The notes under the pieces: model-generated | Seen by the model: the letters and a program-made list of their open reading frames with translations, nothing else | Told to the model about the DNA's origin: nothing | Databases searched by the model: none | Position numbers and translations under genes: made by a program | Part shown: piece by piece, positions 26,901-35,036 of the stretch | How the letters are laid out: each line of letters starts with the position of its first letter | Numbering within the stretch: position 1 is the first letter of the stretch | NCBI GenBank assembly: GCA_964612485.1 | Contig: CAZTFF010000024.1 | Coordinates: forward strand, 1 to 64,000 | Length of the DNA: 64,000 bases | From: JAFGNV01 sp964612485 | GTDB lineage: Bacteria; Chloroflexota; Anaerolineae; 4572-78; J111 | Reading direction: 5' to 3'

Positions 26901-29117
26901 GTTGGCCAGCGAGCGCAGCAGGTTGGCGTCGCCTTTATTCAACCCGCCAATTTTCTCCGACTGCACATCCAGCACGCCAACCACCTTGTTTTCCAGCATG
27001 ATCGGCACGGCCATCTCCGCGTGGGTGTCGGGCAGAAGGGGGTTGGGCATCCAATCCGGCGCCAGCCGAACATTGTCAACCTTAACAATTTTACCGCTGC
27101 GGGCGGCCCGCGCCACCAACGATTGTTCCCGCTCCAGCGAAATACTCCAGCCGTCGGCCACCATTTTTCGCCCGGCTTCGCCCGCGCCGGCGGTCAGGTT
27201 TAAGGTGTCCCCGGCCTCGTTGAGCAGGTAAATGTGGGCGTGGTACAGGCCAAAGCGTTCTTTGGTCAAATCAACTACTTTTTGCAGCAGAACGGCGGCA
27301 TCTAAAATGGTTGACGTGGCCGTGCTGACTTCGGCCACGGTTTGCAGTTGGCGGGTGTGCCGCTCTTCCTGCGCCATCAACAACGCCCCTTGCAAGGCGC
27401 TGCTGATTTGGCCGCGCAGGGTTTCGTAAATTTCGCCGTGTCGCAGGCCGGCGTCAAACAGCACAAAGCCCAGGGGTTTATCCTGAAAATACAGCGGCTC
27501 AACCATATAGTTGAAACGCTGTTCCGCCGGCCACAACTCGGTGGGCATCAATTGACGAGAGGGGAATCGCTGCTGATTCGGGGTTAACGCGATCCGCCCT
27601 TGCTTGTTATAGGCCAGCAGCAGGTTAGACCATTCCGGCGGCGTTTCTGTGCCTTCATACAGGGCCAGGTAGCAGCCGGAAATATCCAGCCGGGGAATTT
27701 CCCGGGCCATAGTGTTCATCAATTCCACCACATCAAACGTGGTGGCCAGCGCCTGGTTGATTTCGTTCAACAGGTGGACCCGTTGCTCGGCTTGCAGCAT
27801 CTGGTAAGCTTCGGCGCGCTGGGCCACTTCGGCAATCAATACCCGCGCCTGCTGCCATAAATTTTCAGCTTGTAAGAGCGATTTTTCGTCAAGATAAGGC
27901 AGGGTATGGCGGCGCAGCGCTGATACAGCGCCATGCCAGAGGGCGATGTCCCCCTGGTTCGACATCACTTGCTGCAATAGTTGATCCAGCGTGGTCAAAA
28001 ATTCGCTCGATGATCCATTTTCGGCGTCGATGCCTGCGGTAAAGTTATCAAATAACTGCCCGGCCCAGCCCGGCACTGTTTCATTCAGCAAATCTGTCTC
28101 TTGTTCTACCTGGGCCAGAATGTTTTTTCGCTGCGACGGCAAAGCGGTTTTGGCCGCGCGTTTCTTTTTAGAAAGCGCCGCCGGGTCAACCTGGGCCTGA
28201 ACGATCTGCGCTTCTACACAGCCGCACGATTGCCGGACGATCAACTGCCCCGGCACATCGGTTTCCATGGGCACCGTTTCGCCGGCCAACTGCTTGATGA
28301 TCAGCTCGACGGCCTGCCAGCCTCGCTCATAAAAAGCAGACCGAACCGTGGTTAAGGGGGGAAACGTGACTCTGGTCCGATTTAGATCATCAAAGCCCAC
28401 CAGGGCCACATCGTGAGGTACTCGAATATGGCGTTCCTGCAATAATTCCAGCACCGACAGGATCATTTCGTCGTTGGCGGCCACAATGGCCTCAAAATCT
28501 ACGCCCGGCTGGAATTTATGTTGATCCAACCAGTCTCCCACAGCTTCTTTGGCCGAAAACCAATCAATAGGGCCAATGATCAGATCATCCTCAACCGCCA
28601 GATCAAACTTGGCCATGGTTTCGGTGTAAGCGCGGTACCGCTCGCGAGCGCCAATGTGGGTATCATCCGGGCCGCGCACAAAGGCAATCCGTTGGTAGCC
28701 ATGCCCGTCAATTAGATGCGCCATCACTTCGTGCATGCCCAAATAATCGCCGGCCAGCAGGGTGGGGATGCCGTCAAACGGCTGTTCCAGGCTGACCAGC
28801 GGCAGCGAACGAAATCGGTCTACAAATTCGGCCATTTCCGACTTGCTCACATACCAATCCAGCCCGGCGGTCCAAATGATCAGGCCGTCGATTTGCTCTA
28901 CATCAACCAGCTCATAGAGCAGGTTGGCTTGCGCTTCAAACCCGTAGGGCGAATCCAGAGCGCCGCCGGTAAAGTAGAGGATGTTGGCGTTGTACGCCTC
29001 GGCGGCATCACCAATGCCAAAACGCAGCCCCTGGCTGTTTGATCCAGTATGAGATTCGTTGAGTACGCCAATTGTGGGTCGTGAAGTTGTAGATTTAGTT
29101 GTTTGTTTCGGGGGCAT
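23916..29117 (-). CDS. Giant hybrid kinase: LacI-type sensor, GAF domains, kinase, three receivers
   Basis: About 1733 residues, with no transmembrane segment or signal peptide. The N-terminal ~320 residues form a LacI/periplasmic-binding-protein-like ligand domain (P-T-I-G-V-L-N-E-S near residue 18, A-A-N-D-E-M-I near 215, V-A-L-V-G-F-D-D-L near 245) without a DNA-binding helix-turn-helix. Then come several GAF domains and long coiled coils, HisKA with S-H-E-L-R-T-P-L-N, HATPase with D-S-G-I-G-M and G-T-G-L-G-L-S-I, and three receivers (I-E-D-D-P-K; V-E-D-D-A-T; V-D-D-D-M-R) at the end. The ATG at 29115-29117, with GGAG upstream, was chosen over one nine codons earlier. It heads the kinase/cheR/cheB cluster. 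Confidence 0.93.
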   Translation of the reverse strand: MPPKQTTKSTTSRPTIGVLNESHTGSNSQGLRFGIGDAAEAYNANILYFTGGALDSPYGFEAQANLLYELVDVEQIDGLIIWTAGLDWYVSKSEMAEFVDRFRSLPLVSLEQPFDGIPTLLAGDYLGMHEVMAHLIDGHGYQRIAFVRGPDDTHIGARERYRAYTETMAKFDLAVEDDLIIGPIDWFSAKEAVGDWLDQHKFQPGVDFEAIVAANDEMILSVLELLQERHIRVPHDVALVGFDDLNRTRVTFPPLTTVRSAFYERGWQAVELIIKQLAGETVPMETDVPGQLIVRQSCGCVEAQIVQAQVDPAALSKKKRAAKTALPSQRKNILAQVEQETDLLNETVPGWAGQLFDNFTAGIDAENGSSSEFLTTLDQLLQQVMSNQGDIALWHGAVSALRRHTLPYLDEKSLLQAENLWQQARVLIAEVAQRAEAYQMLQAEQRVHLLNEINQALATTFDVVELMNTMAREIPRLDISGCYLALYEGTETPPEWSNLLLAYNKQGRIALTPNQQRFPSRQLMPTELWPAEQRFNYMVEPLYFQDKPLGFVLFDAGLRHGEIYETLRGQISSALQGALLMAQEERHTRQLQTVAEVSTATSTILDAAVLLQKVVDLTKERFGLYHAHIYLLNEAGDTLNLTAGAGEAGRKMVADGWSISLEREQSLVARAARSGKIVKVDNVRLAPDWMPNPLLPDTHAEMAVPIMLENKVVGVLDVQSEKIGGLNKGDANLLRSLANHVAVTLSNARLFEETTQSKEEAEIAKEAAEQAQQRAEQARAEAEQAKKDIEVANQALEIQIWQTKGQAQLNDKMRGEQSIEMLANNVIDQLCEYLPAQIGALYVMEDDSLYRAGHYAYNADGATRFQLREGMVGQAAAKRQPIFLNDIPLNHLTVRSGFGDTAIRNLMVFPFLYEGLVGGVIELGTITEFSQVQIDFMNAAITNIGIAFNTAQTRARVNELLAETQQQAEELQTQGEELRVANEELASQTESLRTSEAKLKDQQAELEATNTQLEEKAAALEESSAALKEKQAVLDQQNRELLVAQQELERKAKELELASKYKSEFLANMSHELRTPLNSLLILARMLADNKDGNLSDEQIESAQIIYSGGTDLLNLINDILDLSKVEAGQMIFNFEAMPLTDLVSSMRMQFDPVAEEKGLAFNVNLADDLPGRIKTDPQRVKQIVKNLLSNAFKFTKEGSVDLSIYRPEPKADLSRSGLDPSRAIAISVADSGIGMTRDQLQVIFEAFQQADGSTNRQYGGTGLGLSISRELSANLGGQIEVESQPGQGSTFTLYLPLEKQTKKETTIEDAPQPPAQKQVTAEPEQKAPPPALADDRDRLNDEDRILLVIEDDPKFAKIMAGYAHKNSFKCLVAGGGKSGLELVNTYRPHAVILDLNLPDITGWDVLETLKSDPATRHIPVHIMSVDDEDLEAYKKGAMGYLTKPVSQENLAEAFQEIEHFISQDIKALLLVEDDATARKSVKKLLDGSDVKIKEAETGQQALDLLKKQHFDCMILDLSLPDMSGFEVLNKINKDETIAQCPIIVYTGRDLTADENAQLMRYADRVIVKGVKSPERLLDETALFLHRVVADMPQDKQKTIKKLYNEDDLLNGKKVLIVDDDMRNSFALSKLLSEKGIVVKIARDGQKALDLLADDGEIDLILMDIMMPVMDGYETTRKIRAQRRFNGLPILALTAKAMKGDREKCLAAGANDYLPKPVDVDRLFSMLRVWLYQ

Positions 29118-29875
29118 TCCTGCTTCTCCATTGAAGATATTCAATTAACAGCAGCATCTGAGGATTGTTTCCAGATTATAGCCAAAACCATTGGATGTTT
29201 AAAGCTCAAAACGTAGCTTAAGGATTAGACAATTTAGAGAATTGGGGATTAGAGATTGGGAGATTGGGTAAGCGTAAGCGGCGAAATCTCCACTCTTCAC
29301 TCTTTAATATCCCGACGAATGAGGGAAGTTGATTAATTTTCACCCCCTAAACGATTATAAAATTAACCATTCTAAGCGTACAGCTAAGGCGGAATAAACA
29401 CAACCCCAATTTTTGGTAGTTAGCTTTGTCACAAGCTCGTACTATAGTCCTACCCTATCTGTGGGGTTGCCTAGCACCGGCAAACATGTCATTTTGAGGA
29501 GCGCAGGAAGCAGAGCGGCTGTAGCGACGAAAAATCCCTAGATGTTACGAAAAGAGAGCCAACTTGGGCATTCTGAGCGACCAACGGAAGCGAAGAATGC
29601 CATTTCATTTTGGGTTACAACTTTGCCGGGGAAAGATTACCATCTTTGAGAAGTAAATGACATCTATCGCCCAGAATAATGACATCTGTCACTGTTATGA
29701 ATCGGCCAAAACGAGTAAGATAAGAGCGTAATTTAGGCTATCCCCCCATTTTGCGCTTGTTCCCAGGATGGAACAACCTCATCGCTCCGGCACCCATCCT
29801 TTTGATGCTGTGATGGTAGTCTGGAGCGTTTGACTGCCTGTAAACTATATAAATTGTTTTTAAGGAGAACAAATT
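29118..29875. other. Intergenic region between divergent kinase and nifJ genes
   Basis: 758 bases without a convincing gene. It holds repeat-like text at 29488-29620 (TGAGGAGCGCAGGAAGCAGAG and CTGAGCGACCAACGGAAGCG, related to the repeat at 20491-20588), a run of short A/G-rich direct words near 29225-29275, and two operator-like motifs at 29656-29691 described separately. AAGGAG lies six bases before the nifJ ATG. Confidence 0.6.
29656..29721 (+). promoter_or_regulatory. Crp/Fnr-type operator and promoter upstream of nifJ
   Basis: TGAC-ATCT-GTCA at 29680-29691 is a perfect TGAC-N4-GTCA dyad. A degenerate copy (TGACATCTATCG) lies 21 bases upstream, two helical turns away. A -10-like TAAGAT begins at 29716, 30.5 bases after the dyad centre, close to the -41.5 activator position. 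The -35 is weak, consistent with activator dependence. The untranslated leader to the nifJ ATG would be about 150 bases. Confidence 0.45.
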
Positions 29876-32800
29876 ATGAGTCGAAAGCAAGTTACGATTG
29901 ACGGCAACGAGGCGGCAGCCTATGTTGCCCACAAAACCAACGAGGTAATCGCCATTTACCCGATCACCCCGTCGTCTAACATGGGTGAACACGCCGACGC
30001 GTGGAGCGCCCAGGGACGACCCAACCTGTGGGGCACCGTGCCCACCGTGGTGGAATTACAGTCCGAAGGCGGCGCCTCCGCGGCGGTTCACGGCGCGTTG
30101 CAAACCGGCGCGCTGTCTACCACCTTCACCGCCAGCCAGGGCCTGCTGTTGATGATTCCCAGCATGTTCAAAATTGCCGGCGAACTGACCAGCACCGTTT
30201 TCCACGTTTCGGCCCGCTCGGTTTCCACCCACGCCTTGTCCATTTTTGGCGACCACAGCGACGTCATGGCCGTCCGCGCCACCGGCTGGGGCATGCTTTT
30301 CTCCGGCGCGGTGCAGGAAGTGATGGATATGGCCCTCATCGCCCAGGCCAGCACCCTCAAGGCCCGGGTGCCGATGATCCACGCCTTTGACGGCTTCCGC
30401 ACCTCGCACGAGGTGATGAAAGTCGAGCAGTTATCGGACGATGATATCAAAGCCATGATTGACGAGAACCTGGTCCGCGCCCACCGTTCTCGCGGTATGA
30501 CGCCCGAACGCCCTGTGGTGCGCGGCACGGCCCAAAACCCCGATGTCTTCTTCCAGGGCCGGGAAACCGTCAACCCCTTCTACGCGGCCATGCCGGAGAT
30601 TGTTCAGGAAACGATGGACAAATTTGCCCAGGTGGTGGGCCGCCAATATCACCTGTTTGATTACATCGGCGCGCCCGATGCCGAGCGCGTGATCGTGCTT
30701 ATGGGGTCCGGCGCGGAAACCGCCCAGGCTACCGTTGAGTACCTGGTGGAAAAAGGCGAAAAAGTTGGTCTGATCAAAGTTCGCCTCTACCGCCCCTTCT
30801 CCCGCGAGCATCTGATAAAAGCCCTGCCCGACACCGTCAAGGTTGTCACTGCGTTGGATCGCACCAAAGAACCGGGCGCCAGCAGCGAACCGCTGTACGC
30901 CGATATTGTTACCGCGCTGGCCGAATCTGTGGCCAACGGCGACATCAGCGCGATGCCCAAAGTTCTGGGCGGTCGCTACGGCCTGTCGTCTAAAGAGTTC
31001 ACCCCGGCCATGGTCAGGGGCGTATTTGATGAAATGGACAAAGATAAACCCAAGAACCACTTCTCGGTGGGCATTATTGACGATGTGACGAACAACAGCA
31101 TCGACTACGATCCCGCTTTCGACATCGAATCCCCCAACGTGGTGCGCGGGATGTTCTGGGGGCTGGGCGCCGATGGGACGGTCAGCGCCAACAAGAACTC
31201 CATCAAGATCATTGGCGAGGAAACTCCCAACTACGCCCAGGGTCACTTTGTTTACGACTCTAAAAAATCCGGCGCGCGCACCGTCTCGCACCTGCGCTTT
31301 GGCCCGGAAGTGATCCACGACACCTACGAAATTCACCACGCTAACTTTGTAGCCGTTCACCAGTTTGGCTTTGTGGAATTGTACGATGTGTTGGGCCGCG
31401 CCGCCGAAGGCGCTACTTTCTTGCTGAACAGCCCCTACGGCCCTGATGAGGTGTGGAACCACCTGCCGCAAAAAGTGCAGCGCCAGATTGTCGATAAAAA
31501 ACTCAAGTTCTACGTTATCGATGCCTATGAGGTAGCCAAACAAACCGGTATGGGCGTGCGCATCAACACCATCATGCAAACCTGCTTCTTTGGCATCAGC
31601 AACGTGCTGCCCAAGGATGAGGCCATTACCCGCATCAAAGAGAGCATCAAGAAAACCTACGGCAAACGCGGCGAGGCTGTAGTGCAAAAGAACTACGCCG
31701 CCGTTGACGCCGCCCTGGAACACCTGCACGAAGTTGATTACCCCGGCAAAATCACCGGCGACGAAGCTCAAGAGATCAACATCCCGGACAGCGCCCCCGA
31801 ATTTGTCAAGAAGGTAACGGCCGAGATCATTGCGGGCCGCGGCGATTCCTTGCCGGTCAGCGCCATGCCCATTGACGGCACCTTCCCCACCGCCACCACC
31901 CAATACGAAAAACGCAATATCGCCCAGGACGTGCCGGTGTGGGACCCCGATGTGTGTATCCAGTGCGGCAAGTGCGTGCTGGTTTGCCCGCACGGGGTCA
32001 TCCGGGCCAAAATTTACGATGAAGAACTGCTGAAAGACGCGCCCGAAACCTTTAAGGCTACACCCGCGCGCTTCAAAGATCTCAAAGATAAAAAATACAC
32101 CCTGCAAGTGGCTGTGGAAGATTGCACCGGCTGCGAACTTTGTGTGGAAGCCTGTCCGGCCAAAAACAAGCAGGAAGTGGGCCGTAAAGCCATCAACATG
32201 GAACCGCAACTGCCGCTGCGCGAGCAGGAACGTGAAAACTGGGACTTCTTCCTGTCTATTCCTGAAATTCCGCGGGTAGACGGCCTGACCTTCAGCAATG
32301 TCAAGAATATCCAACTGCTGCGCCCGCTGTTTGAATTCTCCGGCGCCTGCGCCGGCTGCGGCGAAACCCCGTATGTCAAACTGGTCAGCCAGCTCTTTGG
32401 CGACCGGGCGATCATCGCCAACGCCACCGGCTGTTCCAGCATCTACGGCGGTAACTTGCCCACCACCCCCTGGGCGGTGGATGAAAATGGCCGCGGCCCG
32501 GCCTGGAACAGCTCACTGTTTGAGGATGCCGCCGAGTTTGGTTTCGGCTTCCGTCTGACCATCGACAAGCAAAATGAATACGCGCGCGAACTGGTGGAAC
32601 GGATGAAAGACACCATCGGCGCGGAACTGGCCGGCGACCTGCTCGCGGCCAATATGACGACAGACGCCGGCATTATGGCCCAACGCGAGCGGGTGAAACA
32701 ACTCAAAGCCAAACTTGAAGGCGTCGACTCCCTCGAAGCCCGCGATTTACTGGGACTGGCAGATGTGCTGGTCAAGAAGAGTGTGTGGATCATGGGCGGC

Positions 32801-33418
32801 GACGGCTGGGCCTACGACATCGGCTATGGCGGCCTGGACCACGTGCTGGCCAGCGGCCGCAATGTGAACGTGCTGGTGCTGGACACCGAAGTTTATTCCA
32901 ACACCGGGGGACAGGCCTCCAAAGCCACGGCCCTGGGCGCGGTAGCCAAGTTTGCTGCCGGCGGTAAGCCCACGCCCAAGAAAGACCTGGGCGCGATGGC
33001 GATGACGTACGGCAATGTGTACGTGGGCCAGATAGCAATGGGATCCAGCGATGCCCATACGGTGAAAACCGTTCTTGAGGCCGAATCTTACGATGGCCCG
33101 TCGCTCATCATTGCCTACAGCCACTGTATCGCCCACGGTTATGATCTGGCCAAGGGCCTGGATCAGCAAAAGTTGGCCGTAGACTCCGGTCACTGGCCGC
33201 TGTACCGCTTTGATCCTCGCCTGAAAGCTGAAGGCAAGAATCCTTTCCAACTCGACTCCAAAGCGCCGAAGGTTTCCCTGGCCGACTACATCTACAACGA
33301 AACGCGCTACCGTGTCTTGCAGCGCTCCAACCCTGAAGCCGCCGCCATGCTTCTCTCCGAAGCCGAGCAAGCGGTGAAGGAACGCTGGGCGCGCTACGAG
33401 CAGATGGCGGGTAAATAG
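29876..33418 (+). CDS. nifJ: Pyruvate:ferredoxin (flavodoxin) oxidoreductase
   Basis: Single-chain enzyme of 1180 residues converting pyruvate and CoA to acetyl-CoA, CO2 and reduced ferredoxin (EC 1.2.7.1). Domains in order: pyrimidine-binding (Y-P-I-T-P-S-S near residue 29), transketolase-like C-terminal domain, gamma domain (G-A-D-G-T-V near 428), two 4Fe-4S motifs C-x2-C-x2-C-x3-C-P at about 697 and 753, and the TPP domain with A-C-A-G-C-G-E-T, G-G-D-G-W-A-Y-D-I-G-Y-G and Y-S-N-T-G-G-Q. Length is normal. It is a central low-potential electron source under anoxia. Preceded by a candidate Crp/Fnr operator; followed by a DHOD-like gene. Confidence 0.97.
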   Translation: MSRKQVTIDGNEAAAYVAHKTNEVIAIYPITPSSNMGEHADAWSAQGRPNLWGTVPTVVELQSEGGASAAVHGALQTGALSTTFTASQGLLLMIPSMFKIAGELTSTVFHVSARSVSTHALSIFGDHSDVMAVRATGWGMLFSGAVQEVMDMALIAQASTLKARVPMIHAFDGFRTSHEVMKVEQLSDDDIKAMIDENLVRAHRSRGMTPERPVVRGTAQNPDVFFQGRETVNPFYAAMPEIVQETMDKFAQVVGRQYHLFDYIGAPDAERVIVLMGSGAETAQATVEYLVEKGEKVGLIKVRLYRPFSREHLIKALPDTVKVVTALDRTKEPGASSEPLYADIVTALAESVANGDISAMPKVLGGRYGLSSKEFTPAMVRGVFDEMDKDKPKNHFSVGIIDDVTNNSIDYDPAFDIESPNVVRGMFWGLGADGTVSANKNSIKIIGEETPNYAQGHFVYDSKKSGARTVSHLRFGPEVIHDTYEIHHANFVAVHQFGFVELYDVLGRAAEGATFLLNSPYGPDEVWNHLPQKVQRQIVDKKLKFYVIDAYEVAKQTGMGVRINTIMQTCFFGISNVLPKDEAITRIKESIKKTYGKRGEAVVQKNYAAVDAALEHLHEVDYPGKITGDEAQEINIPDSAPEFVKKVTAEIIAGRGDSLPVSAMPIDGTFPTATTQYEKRNIAQDVPVWDPDVCIQCGKCVLVCPHGVIRAKIYDEELLKDAPETFKATPARFKDLKDKKYTLQVAVEDCTGCELCVEACPAKNKQEVGRKAINMEPQLPLREQERENWDFFLSIPEIPRVDGLTFSNVKNIQLLRPLFEFSGACAGCGETPYVKLVSQLFGDRAIIANATGCSSIYGGNLPTTPWAVDENGRGPAWNSSLFEDAAEFGFGFRLTIDKQNEYARELVERMKDTIGAELAGDLLAANMTTDAGIMAQRERVKQLKAKLEGVDSLEARDLLGLADVLVKKSVWIMGGDGWAYDIGYGGLDHVLASGRNVNVLVLDTEVYSNTGGQASKATALGAVAKFAAGGKPTPKKDLGAMAMTYGNVYVGQIAMGSSDAHTVKTVLEAESYDGPSLIIAYSHCIAHGYDLAKGLDQQKLAVDSGHWPLYRFDPRLKAEGKNPFQLDSKAPKVSLADYIYNETRYRVLQRSNPEAAAMLLSEAEQAVKERWARYEQMAGK

Positions 33419-33453
33419 GAAAGATAGCCGTAGGCGAGGTATGCTTACGCTAC

Positions 33454-33495
33454 ACGCACTACGCAATACGGTTTATTTCGTATTGCGTAGTGCGT
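33454..33495. repeat. Perfect 17-bp inverted repeat
   Basis: ACGCACTACGCAATACG (33454-33470) pairs perfectly with CGTATTGCGTAGTGCGT (33479-33495) around an 8-base loop. There is no T-run, so it is less likely a terminator than a mobile palindromic repeat or an mRNA processing hairpin between nifJ and the next gene. Confidence 0.65.
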
Positions 33496-33576
33496 AACAC
33501 CTTTAACAAGGTTACGTTTTTAACGTGACAATTTGCTGCAAACGTGACCTACGATACTAATCATCGAAGGAGATTT

Positions 33577-34599
33577 ATGATGGATTTAACCACCACCTAT
33601 ATGGGTATGACGTTGAAGAATCCCCTGGTTCCATCGGCCTCGCCGCTGTCTGAAACGGTAGACGGCATTCGGAAAATGGAAGATATGGGGGCTTCTGCGG
33701 TTGTGATGTACTCGTTGTTTGAGGAGCAACTTGTTGGTGAAAGCGAGCAGTTGGACCACTTTTTGAGTTATGGTGAAGAGAGCTTTGCCGAAGCCTTGAC
33801 CTATTTTCCTGAGGCCGAAGATTACAAAGTTGGCCCGGAAGGCTATTTGAATTTGATTCAGCAAGCCAAACAAGCTATTGACATTCCCCTCATCGGCAGC
33901 CTGAACGGCGTTTCAACCGGCGGCTGGATTGAGTACGCCCAGAAAATTCAGGAAGCCGGCGCCGATGCCCTGGAATTGAACATCTACTACATCCCCACCA
34001 GCGTAGACATGGACAGCGCCGAAGTAGAGCAGATGTACGTGGACGTTACCAAAGATGTCAAGAACAGCGTTTCTATTCCGGTCGCGGTTAAATTAAGCCC
34101 CTATTTCAGCACGACGGCTCATATGGCCAAACGGCTGGCCGAGGCCGGCGCCGATGCGCTGGTGATGTTCAACCGGTTTTACCAACCCGATTTTGATCTC
34201 GAAGAACTGGAAGTGGTGCCCAACCTGGTTTTGAGCAATTCTAACGAACTGCGCCTACCGCTGCGCTGGGTGGCCATGCTCTATGGCCGCGTAGACGTGG
34301 ATTTTGCCATCACCAGCGGCGTCCACACCTATATGGATGTGCTGAAGGGCCTGATGGCCGGGGCCAATGTCACCATGATGACGTCGGAACTGCTGCGCAA
34401 TGGGGTGGAACGGCTCAGCATCCTGCTGGATGAAATCCAGGAATGGATGGATGAGCACGAATACGAATCTGTGGCCCAGATGCAGGGCAGCATGAGCCAG
34501 AAAAACGTGGCCGAACCGGCCGCCTTTGAACGCGCTAACTACATGAAAGTGTTACAATCCTGGAAACCTGACCCCGGCGGCGTGCTTATTCACGGTTAA
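33577..34599 (+). CDS. Dihydroorotate dehydrogenase-like protein
   Basis: 340 residues, a flavin-binding TIM barrel of the dihydroorotate dehydrogenase family. It has the N-terminal L-K-N-P-L-V-P-S-A-S pattern, L-I-G-S-L-N-G near residue 104, A-L-E-L-N-I-Y near 131 and V-K-L-S-P near 168. Such stand-alone homologues often sit next to nifJ and are probably not the pyrimidine enzyme proper; the real substrate is unknown. AAGGAG lies six bases before the chosen ATG at 33577, and the next codon is also ATG. Same direction as nifJ, 158 bases downstream. Confidence 0.88.
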   Translation: MMDLTTTYMGMTLKNPLVPSASPLSETVDGIRKMEDMGASAVVMYSLFEEQLVGESEQLDHFLSYGEESFAEALTYFPEAEDYKVGPEGYLNLIQQAKQAIDIPLIGSLNGVSTGGWIEYAQKIQEAGADALELNIYYIPTSVDMDSAEVEQMYVDVTKDVKNSVSIPVAVKLSPYFSTTAHMAKRLAEAGADALVMFNRFYQPDFDLEELEVVPNLVLSNSNELRLPLRWVAMLYGRVDVDFAITSGVHTYMDVLKGLMAGANVTMMTSELLRNGVERLSILLDEIQEWMDEHEYESVAQMQGSMSQKNVAEPAAFERANYMKVLQSWKPDPGGVLIHG

Positions 34600-34617
34600 A
34601 ATCGTTCTCCTTAAAAA

Positions 34618-34668
34618 AAGCTCGCAGCATACCGTTCACAGTGGCGGCATCGCTGCGAGCTTTTATTT
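34618..34668 (+). terminator. Rho-independent terminator
   Basis: AAGCTCGCAGC (34618-34628) pairs with GCTGCGAGCTT (34652-34662) and is followed by TTATTTTT. It ends the nifJ/DHOD-like unit. Confidence 0.75.
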
Positions 34669-34754
34669 TTGCTGTTTTTATCCCATCCCATTCTTGAATG
34701 GGGCTGTCCAAGATTTTAGGATAGAGAGAGGGCGCGGGGGAATCCCCCAGGTTT

Positions 34755-34779
34755 GTCCAGAATTCCTAAAATTCTGGAC
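34755..34779. repeat. Short inverted repeat
   Basis: GTCCAGAATT (34755-34764) and AATTCTGGAC (34770-34779) flank a 5-base loop. A diverged form (GTCCAAGATTTTAGGAT) lies at about 34707-34723, and GGGGGAATCCCCC lies between. It looks like a dispersed palindromic repeat unit. Confidence 0.5.
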
Positions 34780-34880
34780 GTACCCTTCTTGAATTGAAAC
34801 TTTTGGTGATGATGTGCGTAATGTATATCAAATAGTATTTGAATTACATCAAACACACTTACAGAAAGAGGATAAAAACG

Positions 34881-35036
34881 ATGGGATGCGGTAGAATACT
34901 TCTGGCAATCTTGCTCCCGCCGCTGGCCGTATTGGATAAGGGCTGCGGCGCCGTGCTGGTGGTACTCATTTTGACCATTGTCGGCTGGATTCCCGGCGTG
35001 ATTGGCGCGCTGGTCATCGGCGCGATGGATACTTAA
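34881..35036 (+). CDS. YqaE/Pmp3 family small membrane protein
   Basis: 51 residues with two transmembrane helices. I-L-L-A-I-L-L-P-P-L-A-V near residue 6 and G-W-I-P-G-V-I-G-A near residue 37 are the UPF0057/Pmp3 signature. Relatives modulate membrane potential and cation stress. The ATG at 34881, with AGAGGA upstream, starts the conserved region; an in-frame start 42 bases earlier adds nothing family-like. Confidence 0.85.
   Translation: MGCGRILLAILLPPLAVLDKGCGAVLVVLILTIVGWIPGVIGALVIGAMDT

Noticed and set aside
30431..32314. 627-codon open frame on the minus strand inside nifJ
   Set aside because: It is antisense to a fully conserved NifJ; its product has no recognisable motif and is an effect of GC-biased third positions.
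33454..33495. Terminator of nifJ
   Set aside because: The stem has no T-run on either strand and a proper terminator follows the next gene at 34618.
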